Positions 33,705 to 41,841 of a stretch of DNA of 64,000 bases are shown one piece after another; position 1 is the stretch's first letter; each line of letters opens with the position of its first letter. The stretch lies in NCBI RefSeq assembly GCF_900109265.1, contig NZ_FNZM01000018.1:140337-204336 (forward strand). Reading direction: 5' to 3'. The notes under the pieces are model-generated. The model saw nothing but the letters and a program-made list of their open reading frames with translations. It had not been told where the DNA came from and did no database searches. The stretch is from Paraburkholderia tropica. GTDB lineage: Bacteria; Pseudomonadota; Gammaproteobacteria; Burkholderiales; Burkholderiaceae. The position numbers were made by a program, and so were the translations under genes.

Positions 33705-34502
33705 TCAAAGCGCTCGCGTATCGGGCGCATCGAGCGCGTCCACCACTTCCACCTGCACGCCGAGCAGCGCGCGAAACGGTTCGAGCGCCGCTTCGCCCGC
33801 GCTCGCGGCGGTAATCAGACGCCACTCGCGCTCGATCGGCGTCCAGTGCTGCTGGCGCGCGCGGCCGAGCTTGTCCGAGTCCGCCAGCACGATCACCTGC
33901 GCCGCGCGCCGGATCATGCAGTCCTTGAGCGACGCCTGCTGCGCGCTCGCTTCGCACAGACCGAATCCGGCCACCACGCCGTCCGCGCCGAGAAACGCCG
34001 TATCGACGCTCACGCGCGTGAGCAGCAGTTCCGCGAGCGGGCCGAGCGTGCTCATGCTGGAGCTGCGCAGATCGCCGCCGAGCAGCGTGACCTGAATGCC
34101 GGGCGCGTTCGCGAGCGTGGCGACCGCGAGCAGATTGTTGGTGACGACATGCAGATCGCTGCGCGCCAGCAGATGACGCGCGAGCGCGGCGCAGGTGGTG
34201 CCGCCGTCGAGCATGACGGTGTCGCCGTCGCGCACGTGAGCCGCGGCCGCCAGCGCGATGCGCTCCTTCTGCTCGCGCTGCGCCGCCTTGCGTTCCTCGA
34301 GCGAGGCCTCGGGTTCGTGCACGCCGACCAGCGCGGTCGCGCCGCCATACGTGCGCACGAGCCGGCGCTGCTTGTGCAGCACCGCGAGATCGCGGCGGAT
34401 CGTGGCTTCCGACACGCCCAGCGCCTCCGTCAACTGTTCGACGTTGGCCTCGCGCGTCTGCACGAGTTCGAGAATGGCGCGGTGACGGTCGGACGCTTTC
34501 AT
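33705..34502 (-). CDS. DeoR/GlpR-family transcriptional repressor
   Basis: A 265-aa DeoR-family regulator. The N-terminal HTH is LTEALGVSEATIRRDLAVLH (about 24-43), with the conserved RTYGG wing near 50. The C-terminal sugar-phosphate-isomerase-like sensor contains DGDTVMLDGGTTCAALARHL, VVTNNL, LLGGDLR and DTAFLGADGV. These bind a phosphorylated sugar or sugar-acid effector. It lies 124 bases downstream of pdxA2 on the same strand and likely represses kdgT-dtnK-pdxA2 via repeats at 38181-38280, with a phosphorylated pathway intermediate as inducer (inference). Confidence 0.88.
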   Translation of the reverse strand: MKASDRHRAILELVQTREANVEQLTEALGVSEATIRRDLAVLHKQRRLVRTYGGATALVGVHEPEASLEERKAAQREQKERIALAAAAHVRDGDTVMLDGGTTCAALARHLLARSDLHVVTNNLLAVATLANAPGIQVTLLGGDLRSSSMSTLGPLAELLLTRVSVDTAFLGADGVVAGFGLCEASAQQASLKDCMIRRAAQVIVLADSDKLGRARQQHWTPIEREWRLITAASAGEAALEPFRALLGVQVEVVDALDAPDTRAL

Positions 34503-34626
34503 TGCTAAAAAGTGAGCTGCGGGAACCCGGCGATCTTACACGATGGCACGTGCGCGCCGGGCCGCGCGGCCCATGACGGCGGCTTGGCGTTTAGCGGCGC
34601 GCCTCGTGTCGCGCCGGGTGTCAAAC

Positions 34627-35625
34627 TTAACGGCGCGTCGCCAGCTCCGCGCCCTGACGCAGCGCTTCGAGCATGCTGCCTTCGTCCACGACGCCCTTGC
34701 CCGCGATATCGAACGCCGTGCCGTGATCGACCGACGTGCGGATCACTTCGAGACCCACGGTGACGTTCACGCCCGCTTCGAGGCCGAGCACCTTCACGGG
34801 GCCGTGGCCCTGATCGTGATACATCGCCACGACGAGGTCGAAGTCGCCGCGGCCCGCACGGAAGAACAGCGTGTCGGCGGGCAGCGGGCCGGTCACGTCG
34901 AGACCGCGTTCCTGCAGCAGCTTGACCGCCGGAATGATCTTCTCTTCCTCTTCGCCATAGCCGAACAGACCGTTTTCGCCCGCATGCGGATTGATCCCGC
35001 ACACGCCGATGCGCGGCTTCGCGATGCCCGCCTTCACGAGCGTGGCGTTGCCGCGCTCGATCGTGCGCTGCACGAGGCCCGGCTCGATCTTGCGGATCGC
35101 GTCGATGATGCCGATGTGCGTCGTCACGTGAATCACGCGCAGTTGCGGCGCGACCAGCATCATCGAGACTTCGTCGACGCCCGTGAGGTGCGCGAGCATT
35201 TCCGTGTGGCCCGGATACTTGTGGCCGCCCGCGTGCAGCGCTTCCTTGTTCAGCGGCGCGGTGCAGATCGCGTCGATCTGCTTCGCCTGCGCCAGTTCAA
35301 CGGCGCGCGCGATATAGCGGTAGGCGGCGTCGCCCGCGAGCGGCGACAGTTCGCCGAACGGCAGATCTTCGGGAATCAGTTCGAGGTCGATCACGTCGAT
35401 CGTGCCTCGTTCGTAGCGCGCCTGCGACGGATCGGCGATGCGGCGCACGTCCATGTCGAGCTGGCAGATGACGATCGCGTGCTCGAGCCGGCGCGCGTCG
35501 CCGATCACGAGCGGACGGCATTGTTCGTAGACCTGCGCGTGCGTCAGGCTCTTGACGACGACTTCGGGGCCGACGCCGGCGGCGTCGCCCATCGTGATGC
35601 CGATGACAGGGATATAGGTGCTCAT
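34627..35625 (-). CDS. pdxA2: 4-phospho-D-threonate/erythronate 3-dehydrogenase (PdxA2)
   Basis: A 332-aa PdxA-family dehydrogenase (IPVIGITMGDAAGVGPEVV, CTAPLNKEAL, GHTEMLA, INPHAGENGLFGYGEEE, MYHDQGHGPVKVL, RTSVDHGTAFDIAGKG). These segments supply the metal-binding histidines and the phosphate site. The neighbouring acid-sugar kinase separates it from the vitamin-B6 enzyme PdxA and identifies it as PdxA2, which oxidises 4-phospho-threonate or -erythronate, the product decarboxylating to dihydroxyacetone phosphate. Its start overlaps the kinase stop by four bases. The long upstream extension of the frame is a shadow of the kinase gene. Confidence 0.9.
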   Translation of the reverse strand: MSTYIPVIGITMGDAAGVGPEVVVKSLTHAQVYEQCRPLVIGDARRLEHAIVICQLDMDVRRIADPSQARYERGTIDVIDLELIPEDLPFGELSPLAGDAAYRYIARAVELAQAKQIDAICTAPLNKEALHAGGHKYPGHTEMLAHLTGVDEVSMMLVAPQLRVIHVTTHIGIIDAIRKIEPGLVQRTIERGNATLVKAGIAKPRIGVCGINPHAGENGLFGYGEEEEKIIPAVKLLQERGLDVTGPLPADTLFFRAGRGDFDLVVAMYHDQGHGPVKVLGLEAGVNVTVGLEVIRTSVDHGTAFDIAGKGVVDEGSMLEALRQGAELATRR

Positions 35626-37091
35626 ACGTTCCTCGATGGTGCGGTGGGCGCAACGGCGTCCGGCGCCGTTGGCTCGTGTTTTGTGCTGTTGTGTTGCGTG
35701 CTGTCCGGTTCGCCCGGTGTGCGAGCTTGCGTCTCTTCGTGCGGCGTGCCGCGCAGGTGCAGCCAGGCCGCGTACAGCGCCTGTTCGGTGCCGAACGCGC
35801 CCGCCTTCGTGACGACGGCGGGCCGGTGCGCGCGCGCGGGCGCATGCGGACGCGCGACCGCCACGCCCGCTTCGATTTCGGCGATCAGACGCAGGCTGCC
35901 GATGCCGGCCGCGTCGAGCATCGCGCGCGCGGTCTCGCCGCCCGTCGCGATCAGGCCCGCGGTCTGCGTGAAATGCGGTGCGACGAGCGCCGCGAGCCGC
36001 GCGGACAGGCGTGCGCCCTCGGCGGGATCGAAGGCGTCGTCGCGACCGATGCGCAGCAGCAGATCCGCGCCCGCCGCCAGCGTTGCGCCGATGCGCGCGT
36101 CCCACTGCGGCCAGTGCGCGTGCGTCTCGCCCGCGCGCAGCACGGCGGGCGGCACGATCAGTTCGGCAAGTCCCGCGCGCTCGCGCAGGACCGCGCATTG
36201 GCGCTCGCCGACCGCCGAGAGGCTGCCGACCAGCACCAGAATCGGGCCGGGTCCGCTGCCGCCGAGGTCGGGCGCCGAAGGCTTGAGTGCGCTGGCATCG
36301 TCCGCTTGAGTTGCGGTCTGAGTGGCGGCTTGCGCCGCATCCAGCGTCGCCAGTTCGCGCGCGAGACCGCCCGAGCCGACCCAGAAAAACGCGCTGTCGA
36401 GCGCGAGCGTGGCGCGCGCGAGTGCGCGCAACTCGTCGGCGCTCTGGGCATCGACGATCAGCGCCCGCGCGCCGTCTTCGCCTTCCGCCGCAATCAGCGC
36501 CACGCGGCGCGCGAGCGCGCGCGGGTCGGCGTGCAGCGTCGCTGCGTCGAAACGCTCGCTGCGCAGTCCGGCCGCCGCCAGCATGACGGCCATGTCGGCG
36601 GGACGATCGGCGTGTTCGAGACGCCACGTCTCGGTCTGCGCGAGCGGCACGCCGTGCACGAGCAGCGCGCCGTCGCGCACCGTGCGACCGGTCGCGGGAA
36701 ACGCGGGCGCGACGATCGCGAGACCGGCGCGCGCCTGCAAGGCCGCGACTTCGGCGGCCCAGTTGCCGCGCAGCGTCGAATCGATTTTCTTGTAGAGCTT
36801 GCGCTGCGGCGCGCGCGGTTCGCCCGCGCCGCGCAGCGCCTCGAACGCCAGCGCCGTGCGCGCCGCCGCGTCGGCGGGCGTGAGACGGCGCGTGTCGGTG
36901 TCGGCGGCGATCACGTCGGCGGCGAGTGGCGTGTCGTCGTGCGCGTCATCCTGCGCGGCCGCGACGTTGGCCACACCCTCGTCCGCGCGCGACGCGTCGA
37001 GCGTCACCAGCGTGCGATGGCCCGCGTTGGCGAAACCAATCGCGCAATCGGCGGCGCCAGACAGATCGTCGGCAATGATCAGCAGCTTCAT
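35622..37091 (-). CDS. dtnK: four-carbon acid sugar kinase (DUF1537, threonate/erythronate kinase type)
   Basis: A 489-aa kinase of the four-carbon acid-sugar family. The N-terminal substrate domain starts LLIIADDLSGAADCAIGFA, followed by DTDTRR and KKIDSTLRGNWAAEV, with VAPAFPATGRTVRDG near 130. The C-terminal nucleotide domain has ILVLVGSLSAVG and GLIATGGETARAML, then the AVVTKAGAFG turn. Known partners of PdxA2 phosphorylate D-threonate or D-erythronate at C4; which of these is used cannot be read here, so the symbol is provisional. The C-terminal tail of about 35 residues is Thr/Pro-rich and dispensable-looking. Four-base overlaps on both sides show a tight kdgT-dtnK-pdxA2 operon. Confidence 0.88.
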   Translation of the reverse strand: MKLLIIADDLSGAADCAIGFANAGHRTLVTLDASRADEGVANVAAAQDDAHDDTPLAADVIAADTDTRRLTPADAAARTALAFEALRGAGEPRAPQRKLYKKIDSTLRGNWAAEVAALQARAGLAIVAPAFPATGRTVRDGALLVHGVPLAQTETWRLEHADRPADMAVMLAAAGLRSERFDAATLHADPRALARRVALIAAEGEDGARALIVDAQSADELRALARATLALDSAFFWVGSGGLARELATLDAAQAATQTATQADDASALKPSAPDLGGSGPGPILVLVGSLSAVGERQCAVLRERAGLAELIVPPAVLRAGETHAHWPQWDARIGATLAAGADLLLRIGRDDAFDPAEGARLSARLAALVAPHFTQTAGLIATGGETARAMLDAAGIGSLRLIAEIEAGVAVARPHAPARAHRPAVVTKAGAFGTEQALYAAWLHLRGTPHEETQARTPGEPDSTQHNSTKHEPTAPDAVAPTAPSRNV

Positions 37092-38113
37092 TGCGCGACC
37101 CGCTTCGCGTCCGGTGCGTCAGCCTGATTCTGGACTTGCGCCTCGCCGCGGCGCGCGAGGCGCGCATTGGCGCGCTTCGCGACCCACGCGGTCAGCACGG
37201 GCGAGACGATCGCCGAGACCACCACGGCCGCCGCCACCAGCAGCGTCGCGCTCTGCGCGGCCGGTTCGTAGACCGGATTGGCCGCGGCCACCAGCGCCGG
37301 AACCGCCGCCGCGTTGCCCGCGGTGTTGGCCGCCGCCACGCCGGCCACGCCCGTGCCGCCGGTCGCGCGATCGGCGAAATAGAGCGGAATACCCGTCACG
37401 ACCACCACGCCGATGCCAAGCCCGATGCCCAGCAGGCCCGCCTGCCAGACCTTGTGCAGATCGAGGCCCGCGCCGAGCGCCAGCGCGAAGAACGGAATCA
37501 TCACCGGCACGGCGCGCGCGAGGAAAGCGCGCATTTCGCGGTCGAGATTGCCGAGCAGCATGCCCGCGCACAGCGGCAGGATGCTGCCGACCAGCGTCTG
37601 CCACGGAAACGCCGAGAGGCCCGCCACGCCGAGCGTGACCATCGTGAGAAACGGGCCCGATTCGAGCGACATGATCGTGTACGCGCCCACGTCTTCCGAG
37701 CGGCCGTACTGGCCCATCAGCGCCATATAGAGGCCGCCGTTGGTGTCGTTCATCGCGGCGATCACGGCCAGCGTGGAGAGACCCGCGAACAGACCCGAGG
37801 CGATCGGCGCCTCGCCGAGCAGATGCCCCATCACGATGCCGACCAGGATCGCCGCGCCCACCTTGGTCGCGAACAGCGCGCCGCCCTTCTTGAGCAGATA
37901 GGGCGTGGCCTTCACGTCGATGCTCGCGCCCATGCACACGTAGAACACGGCGAGGATCGGCAGCGAGCCGGTGAACAGCGCATTCGTGAACGAGCCGAAG
38001 AATTTCGGCAGACCGGGCGCAAAGGTCGCGACGAGCGAACCGAGCAGCAGCGGCACGATCATCATGCCGCCGGGAACGCGCTCGATCGAACGCTTGATGG
38101 GAATCTGGGCCAT
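37088..38113 (-). CDS. kdgT: 2-keto-3-deoxygluconate permease-type transporter
   Basis: A 341-aa membrane carrier of the KdgT family with about ten hydrophobic segments. It starts MAQIPIKRSIERVPGGMMIV, the recognisable family N-terminus, with conserved GGLYMALMGQYG and AAANTAGNAAAVPALVA segments. KdgT proteins import 2-keto-3-deoxygluconate by proton symport. Here the operon partners predict that it imports a four-carbon aldonate such as threonate (inference). The ATG at 38113 has AGGAG at eight bases. It is the first gene of the operon; DeoR-type operator candidates lie 68-167 bases upstream. The C-terminal 25 residues are polar. Confidence 0.87.
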   Translation of the reverse strand: MAQIPIKRSIERVPGGMMIVPLLLGSLVATFAPGLPKFFGSFTNALFTGSLPILAVFYVCMGASIDVKATPYLLKKGGALFATKVGAAILVGIVMGHLLGEAPIASGLFAGLSTLAVIAAMNDTNGGLYMALMGQYGRSEDVGAYTIMSLESGPFLTMVTLGVAGLSAFPWQTLVGSILPLCAGMLLGNLDREMRAFLARAVPVMIPFFALALGAGLDLHKVWQAGLLGIGLGIGVVVVTGIPLYFADRATGGTGVAGVAAANTAGNAAAVPALVAAANPVYEPAAQSATLLVAAAVVVSAIVSPVLTAWVAKRANARLARRGEAQVQNQADAPDAKRVAQ

Positions 38114-38180
38114 GGGAAGTCTCCTCAATGATGATCCGATCGGCGCATGACCCGGGACGACGCGCCCGGTTTGAGCGTCT

Positions 38181-38195
38181 TGATCGGTTTGCTCA
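38181..38195. promoter_or_regulatory. DeoR-type operator candidate, degenerate site
   Basis: TGATCGGTTTGCTCA shares the outer halves of the perfect site at 38266 (TGATCG and a final TCA) and lies 21 bases from the next copy, two helical turns. Confidence 0.35.
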
Positions 38196-38201
38196 CTTTT
38201 T

Positions 38202-38216
38202 TGATTGAAACGATCA
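38202..38216. promoter_or_regulatory. DeoR-type operator candidate, site 2
   Basis: TGATTGAAACGATCA, one mismatch from the perfect site at 38266. The centre-to-centre distance between them is 64 bases, about six helical turns, which suits looping by a tetrameric DeoR protein. Confidence 0.55.
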
Positions 38217-38265
38217 TGGCGGAGTGTAAACGCGCGCTACGTTTTGCGCAATTCGATCAAACGAA

Positions 38266-38280
38266 TGATCGAAACGATCA
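38266..38280. promoter_or_regulatory. DeoR-type operator candidate, perfect site
   Basis: TGATCG-AAA-CGATCA, a perfect inverted repeat upstream of kdgT, in an AT-richer stretch that also carries TCGATCAAACGA. The DeoR gene ends the same gene group. Confidence 0.6.
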
Positions 38281-38404
38281 AATTGGGGACGATAGGCCGC
38301 GCGACGCGCACGCGCGAGCGCGCCCGGCCGCGGGGTGCGGCGTGCAGGATAAAACGAAGGGAGCGGCGTTGCTGCCGGCGTTACGCGCGCGGGTGTTGAT
38401 CGAC

Positions 38405-38458
38405 GTGGGCGGCGTGGGCGGCGTGGGCGAAGTGGGCGGCGTGGGCGGCGTGGGGCGG
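38405..38458 (+). repeat. six tandem copies of a 9-base unit
   Basis: Unit GTGGGCGGC; copies 1, 2, 4 and 5 are exact, copy 3 reads GTGGGCGAA and copy 6 GTGGGGCGG. It is a likely site of copy-number variation between strains. Confidence 0.8.
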
Positions 38459-38524
38459 TGCTGAAAGGCGCGGGGCGGCGTGTGCGGACGCCGTCCGCGT
38501 GCTGACGGGATCAGGCAGACCGCG

Positions 38525-38923
38525 TCAGGCCGCGAATTCGCCGCGCGGCGCGACGAAGCGCGCAGCCGGATCGACCTCGGAACGCGTGAGAGCGTGCTCG
38601 AGCGTCGTCGAGCCGACGCGCTCCAGCAGATGCAGCAGCTTGGCGATACGCGACCGCTGGCTGGCGACGAGATCGTGCGTCTGCTCCAGCGTCTGCAGCC
38701 GCTTGCGGCAGTATTCGCGGTCGATGCCGCGCGTCGCATTGGCCACCGTCGCGAAGCTGAGAAACTGCACCATGCGCTCGACGTGATCGAGTTGCGCATC
38801 GGCGAGCCGCGCGGGCAGCAGGCCGGCGTTTTTTGCCGACGTCACTGCCGGCTCGTTAGTTGATTTTTTTGCCGGTACGGCCGACGGCTGCGGCGGTTTT
38901 CGGCGGGTCTCACTCGTACTCAT
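38525..38923 (-). CDS. hypothetical protein, helical, polar N-terminus
   Basis: A 132-aa protein from ATG 38923 (MSTSETRRKPPQPSAVPAKK). Residues 1-45 are Lys/Pro/Ser-rich and probably disordered. Residues 50-115 form an amphipathic helical region (LADAQLDHVERMVQFLSFAT, REYCRKRLQTLEQTHDLV, SRIAKLLHLLERV). I do not recognise the family. It is divergent from the AraC gene; the 265-base gap carries a perfect 14-bp palindrome. Codon use looks native. Confidence 0.6.
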   Translation of the reverse strand: MSTSETRRKPPQPSAVPAKKSTNEPAVTSAKNAGLLPARLADAQLDHVERMVQFLSFATVANATRGIDREYCRKRLQTLEQTHDLVASQRSRIAKLLHLLERVGSTTLEHALTRSEVDPAARFVAPRGEFAA

Positions 38924-39071
38924 TAAAGGCCCCTGGTCGTTTCTGTCCTGCGTCCCGGCTTCGCTGGAAAGCGCCGCGGCAGGCCGACTTCCCCGGACCG
39001 GCCGTTTCGACGCCACGCTGCTCCCGCCCGGCCGGACGCCATTGCCCGAACACAGTGCGAAACCCGACTAT

Positions 39072-39085
39072 TTGTCGTACGACAA
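39072..39085. promoter_or_regulatory. perfect 14-bp palindrome upstream of the AraC gene
   Basis: TTGTCGTACGACAA, fully self-complementary. The TTGT/ACAA ends with central GTAC resemble operators of FadR-type GntR proteins. No GntR gene is in the window, so the cognate factor would be encoded elsewhere. Confidence 0.55.
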
Positions 39086-39188
39086 TACCTGGTAATGTTT
39101 GGTAGGCTTGACCGTCCGTCTCAAACGCATCCGTTGACCGAGATCGACACTGATCGACACCGAATCGACACTCAACCGCCGCCACGCC

Positions 39189-40217
39189 GTGAACGCACCT
39201 CCCGCCCCGGGCGAACTCGCCCGCGAACCCGCCAGCGGCGCCGTCCTTGCGGCGAGCCGGTTCAGCACGCACGCGCAGGCGCGCGGCGAGCAGCTGATCG
39301 CGTGGCGCGAGCGCGTCGGGCATGTCGTGGACGTGGTGCCGTCGCGCGGCCAGATCGAAGGCGGCTTTCGCGGCCAGATCGACCGCTACGCGGCGGCCGG
39401 CTTCTCGTTCACCGATTGCACGACCGACGCGCTGGTGCTGGAACGCCCGGTCGCGCGTGTCTCGACCGACCGGCGGCGCGACTTCGCGTTCCATCTCTAC
39501 GCGCAGGGCGACTCGGGCCTCACCACCGGCATGCGCCGCAAACGCAGCGCCGACGAGACGCCCACGCGCATCATCGCGATGGACATGAACCAGCCGTTCC
39601 GCGTGGAACGGCCGGCCTGCCGCGTACTCAGCGTGTTCGTGCCGCAGGAAACCGTCGACGCCAACCTGCCCTACGCCGAGTCGATCCACGGTCAGGGCCT
39701 CGCGCCGCACACGCCGCTCGCGCAATTGAGTCTCGCGCACGCGCTCGCGCTGGCCGACACCCTGCCGCAACTCGACGCCGCCCAGGCCGCCGAAGCCATG
39801 CAGGTTGCCGCGCAGTTGCTGCTGGCCGCGTATCGCGGCGAGGCGCGCCTCGGCGAACGCGGGCGCGCCGCCGCGCAAGCCGCCGTGATGAACCAGGTGC
39901 GCCGTTACGTCGATGCGAACCTGCATCATGCCGATCTCACGCCGAGCACGGTGGTCGCGGCGCTGCAACTGAAACGCGCCACGATCTATCGCTGGTTCGA
40001 GCAGGAAGGCGGGCTGGGCGCGTATATCCGCCATCGACGGCTGCGCGAGGCCGCCGACGACCTGGTGCGCTTTCCGCATCTGCTCGTCACCGAGATCGCG
40101 TACGGGCTGGGCTTCAACAGCGCGTCCGATTTCACGCGCGCGTTCCGGCGCGCCTTCGGCATGAGCCCGCTCGACATGCGCGCGCGGGCGCTGGAGCTGC
40201 GGCGCGCGACGGCGTGA
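39189..40217 (+). CDS. AraC-family transcriptional regulator
   Basis: A 342-aa regulator with GTG start (MNAPPAPGELAREP). The N-terminal half (about 20-215) is a cupin-like sensor of the AraC-binding-domain-2 type. The C-terminal half has the two HTH units: TPSTVVAALQLKRATIYRWF and VTEIAYGLGFNSASDFTRAF, followed by RRAFGMSPLDMRARA. The second HTH is a textbook XylS/AraC match. It stands alone between an unknown gene and the M24 peptidase, so its target is not obvious; the converging Liv operon is one possibility. A palindrome lies 104 bases upstream. Confidence 0.9.
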   Translation: MNAPPAPGELAREPASGAVLAASRFSTHAQARGEQLIAWRERVGHVVDVVPSRGQIEGGFRGQIDRYAAAGFSFTDCTTDALVLERPVARVSTDRRRDFAFHLYAQGDSGLTTGMRRKRSADETPTRIIAMDMNQPFRVERPACRVLSVFVPQETVDANLPYAESIHGQGLAPHTPLAQLSLAHALALADTLPQLDAAQAAEAMQVAAQLLLAAYRGEARLGERGRAAAQAAVMNQVRRYVDANLHHADLTPSTVVAALQLKRATIYRWFEQEGGLGAYIRHRRLREAADDLVRFPHLLVTEIAYGLGFNSASDFTRAFRRAFGMSPLDMRARALELRRATA

Positions 40218-40295
40218 CAGACGTAAAGCGCGCGCGAGGCGCAGGCTATGACGGCGGCAAGCTGATGGTGGCCGGCGACGCGCTGAGGGGGTGAA

Positions 40296-40325
40296 GTGAA
40301 AAGCGCGGGCTCATCGGACCGCGCT
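40296..40325 (-). terminator. terminator of the Liv/M24 operon
   Basis: Minus strand: stem AGCGCGG, ten-base loop, CCGCGCT, then TTTTC. It begins nine bases after the M24 stop codon. Confidence 0.65.
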
Positions 40326-40333
40326 ATCAAGGT

Positions 40334-41026
40334 TCAATACAACAGATCCTCGTAGAACGCGCCGAACGGCTTCGTCGGATGCGCGATCTGGATTTCGAGA
40401 ATCCACAAACCGGCGTTGGGGCACGCGTCGAAATCGCCGAGATCGCCTGCGCGATAGATCGCATGCGGAAAGTCCGAGACGCGATGGCCCTTGATGTCGA
40501 GATTCAGACGCCAGCCCAGCGCTTGCGCGCGCTCGTCGGCATAGGCATAGAGCGCCGTGCCCGCCGCGCCCGTTTTACGCCAGTGCTGCTCGACGTCGTC
40601 GAACAGTGTTTTCGCGGCCGCGGCGCAGGCCTGCATTTCCGCATCGTCGCCGACGACGAAGGTCGCGCCCGCATCGCCCTCGTGCGCGCCCCAGACCACG
40701 CCGAGATCGAGAAAGAAGATGTCGTTGGCCCGCAGCACCGGATCGCCGACCGAGCGCTCCTTGAACATGCGCAGCGTGTTCTCGCCGAAACGCACGATGG
40801 TCGGATGCCAGATGCGATCCATGCCGAGCGCTTCCATCTCCGCCTTGCACAGCGCCGCCGCTTCCGACTCGCGCATGCCCGGCACGACGCGCGGCGCCAC
40901 GCGCTCGATCACCTGCCAGGTGCGCTCGCGCGCCGTCTGCATCTGTTCCTTCACATACTTGCTGCCTACCGCTTCCTTCGCCGCTTGGGTTGCCTGTGCT
41001 GTCTGGGGACTTGTTGTCGTGCTCAC
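40334..41026 (-). CDS. M24-family metallopeptidase (creatinase/Xaa-Pro peptidase fold)
   Basis: A 230-aa protein beginning at GTG 41026 (GGAGAG upstream). It carries only the pita-bread catalytic domain. The five metal ligands are all visible: Asp107 and Asp118 in FFLDLGVVWGAHEGDAGATF, a His in DIKGHRVSDFPH (181 or 188), Glu211 in LWILEIQIAHP and Glu226 in FYEDLLY. The family includes aminopeptidases, prolidases and C-N hydrolases such as creatinase. It lacks the creatinase N-terminal domain and is therefore short. It lies 104 bases after livF with its own inverted-repeat element. A role in processing an imported amide or peptide is attractive but unproven. Confidence 0.82.
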   Translation of the reverse strand: MSTTTSPQTAQATQAAKEAVGSKYVKEQMQTARERTWQVIERVAPRVVPGMRESEAAALCKAEMEALGMDRIWHPTIVRFGENTLRMFKERSVGDPVLRANDIFFLDLGVVWGAHEGDAGATFVVGDDAEMQACAAAAKTLFDDVEQHWRKTGAAGTALYAYADERAQALGWRLNLDIKGHRVSDFPHAIYRAGDLGDFDACPNAGLWILEIQIAHPTKPFGAFYEDLLY

Positions 41027-41042
41027 CGTGGTCTCTCCGCTT

Positions 41043-41066
41043 CGATATATCTTTTTGAATATATCG
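41043..41066. promoter_or_regulatory. AT-rich inverted repeat upstream of the M24 gene
   Basis: CGATATAT, eight bases, ATATATCG: perfect 8-bp arms. It sits 17 bases before the M24 start codon inside otherwise GC-rich sequence, the expected place for an operator overlapping a promoter. Confidence 0.55.
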
Positions 41067-41130
41067 CGCGAGACCGCGCATGTCCATTCGACGCGCGGCC
41101 TCGCGGCAGGCAGCGGGAGACGCCCGAAAG

Positions 41131-41841
41131 TCAGCGCGCGAAGTACATGTCGTGCAGTTCGTCGACGTTCACGTCCTTCGCGCGCGCCTCGAACGTCACC
41201 TTGCCGCCCTGCATCAGATAGACCTGATCGGCGAGCCGCAGCGCCATGTGCGTGTTCTGCTCGACGAGTACGATGGTGCGCCCCGCCGCCTTGAGCCGTT
41301 CGAGAATCGCGAACACTTCCTGCACCATCACCGGCGCGAGACCCAGCGACGGCTCGTCGATCAGCATCAGTTGCGGCGACGACATCAGCCCGCGCCCCAG
41401 CGCAAGCATCTGCGCCTGGCCGCCCGACAAGGTGCCGGCGGGCAGCGCGCGGCGCTCCTTGAGCAGCGGAAAGAGCCCGTAGACTTCTTCGAGTTGCCGC
41501 GCCGCGCCCGCGCGCCGCGACTTCGCGAACGCGCCGAGCATGAGGTTTTCTTCGATCGACATGTCGCGGAAAATCATGCGCCCCTCCGGCACCATCGCAA
41601 TGCCGCGCTGCGCCATGTCCCACGTCGGCACACCGGCGAGCGGCGCGCCGTCGAACGCGATCTCGCCGTGCGCGAGCGGCACGAGGCCCATGATCGCGCG
41701 CAGCAGCGTGGTCTTGCCCGCGCCGTTCGGCCCGACGATCGTCGTCACCTCGCCCTTCGCCACCGCGAGCGAGACGTCCCAGAGCACGTTGATCGCGCCG
41801 TAACCCGCGCGCGCGTGGCGAATCTCGAGCATCTCAGGCAT
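41131..41841 (-). CDS. livF: branched-chain amino-acid-type ABC transporter ATPase LivF
   Basis: A 236-aa ABC ATPase: Walker A GPNGAGKTT, Q-loop, LivF-specific GIAMVPEGRMIFRDMSIEEN, signature LSGGQAQMLALGRGL, Walker B LMLIDEPSLGL and switch His in VEQNTHMAL. It energises uptake with LivG. The start at 41841 overlaps livG by eight bases; the frame continuing upstream is shadow. In hydrophobic-amino-acid transporters of this type the substrate can also be an aromatic acid, urea or amide, so the name reflects family only. Confidence 0.9.
   Translation of the reverse strand: MPEMLEIRHARAGYGAINVLWDVSLAVAKGEVTTIVGPNGAGKTTLLRAIMGLVPLAHGEIAFDGAPLAGVPTWDMAQRGIAMVPEGRMIFRDMSIEENLMLGAFAKSRRAGAARQLEEVYGLFPLLKERRALPAGTLSGGQAQMLALGRGLMSSPQLMLIDEPSLGLAPVMVQEVFAILERLKAAGRTIVLVEQNTHMALRLADQVYLMQGGKVTFEARAKDVNVDELHDMYFAR

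Larger units (their letters stand above)
38114..38524. other. upstream region of the acid-sugar operon
   Basis: 411 bases without a convincing gene. The kdgT-proximal half contains the operator candidates; the distal half contains a GC-rich 9-base tandem repeat. A frame across the repeat encodes a Val-Gly-Gly tail and is not credible as a gene. Confidence 0.6.

Noticed and set aside
34627..35625. Vitamin B6 biosynthesis gene pdxA
   Set aside because: Overlaps an acid-sugar kinase and a sugar-acid permease with a DeoR regulator, which fits PdxA2 catabolic function instead.
38405..38458. CRISPR array
   Set aside because: Nine-base direct repeats without spacers, no cas genes in the window.
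38147..38464. 105-codon plus-strand frame ending in Val-Gly-Gly repeats
   Set aside because: Its tail is created by a 9-base tandem repeat and its start lies among operator candidates; no ribosome site.
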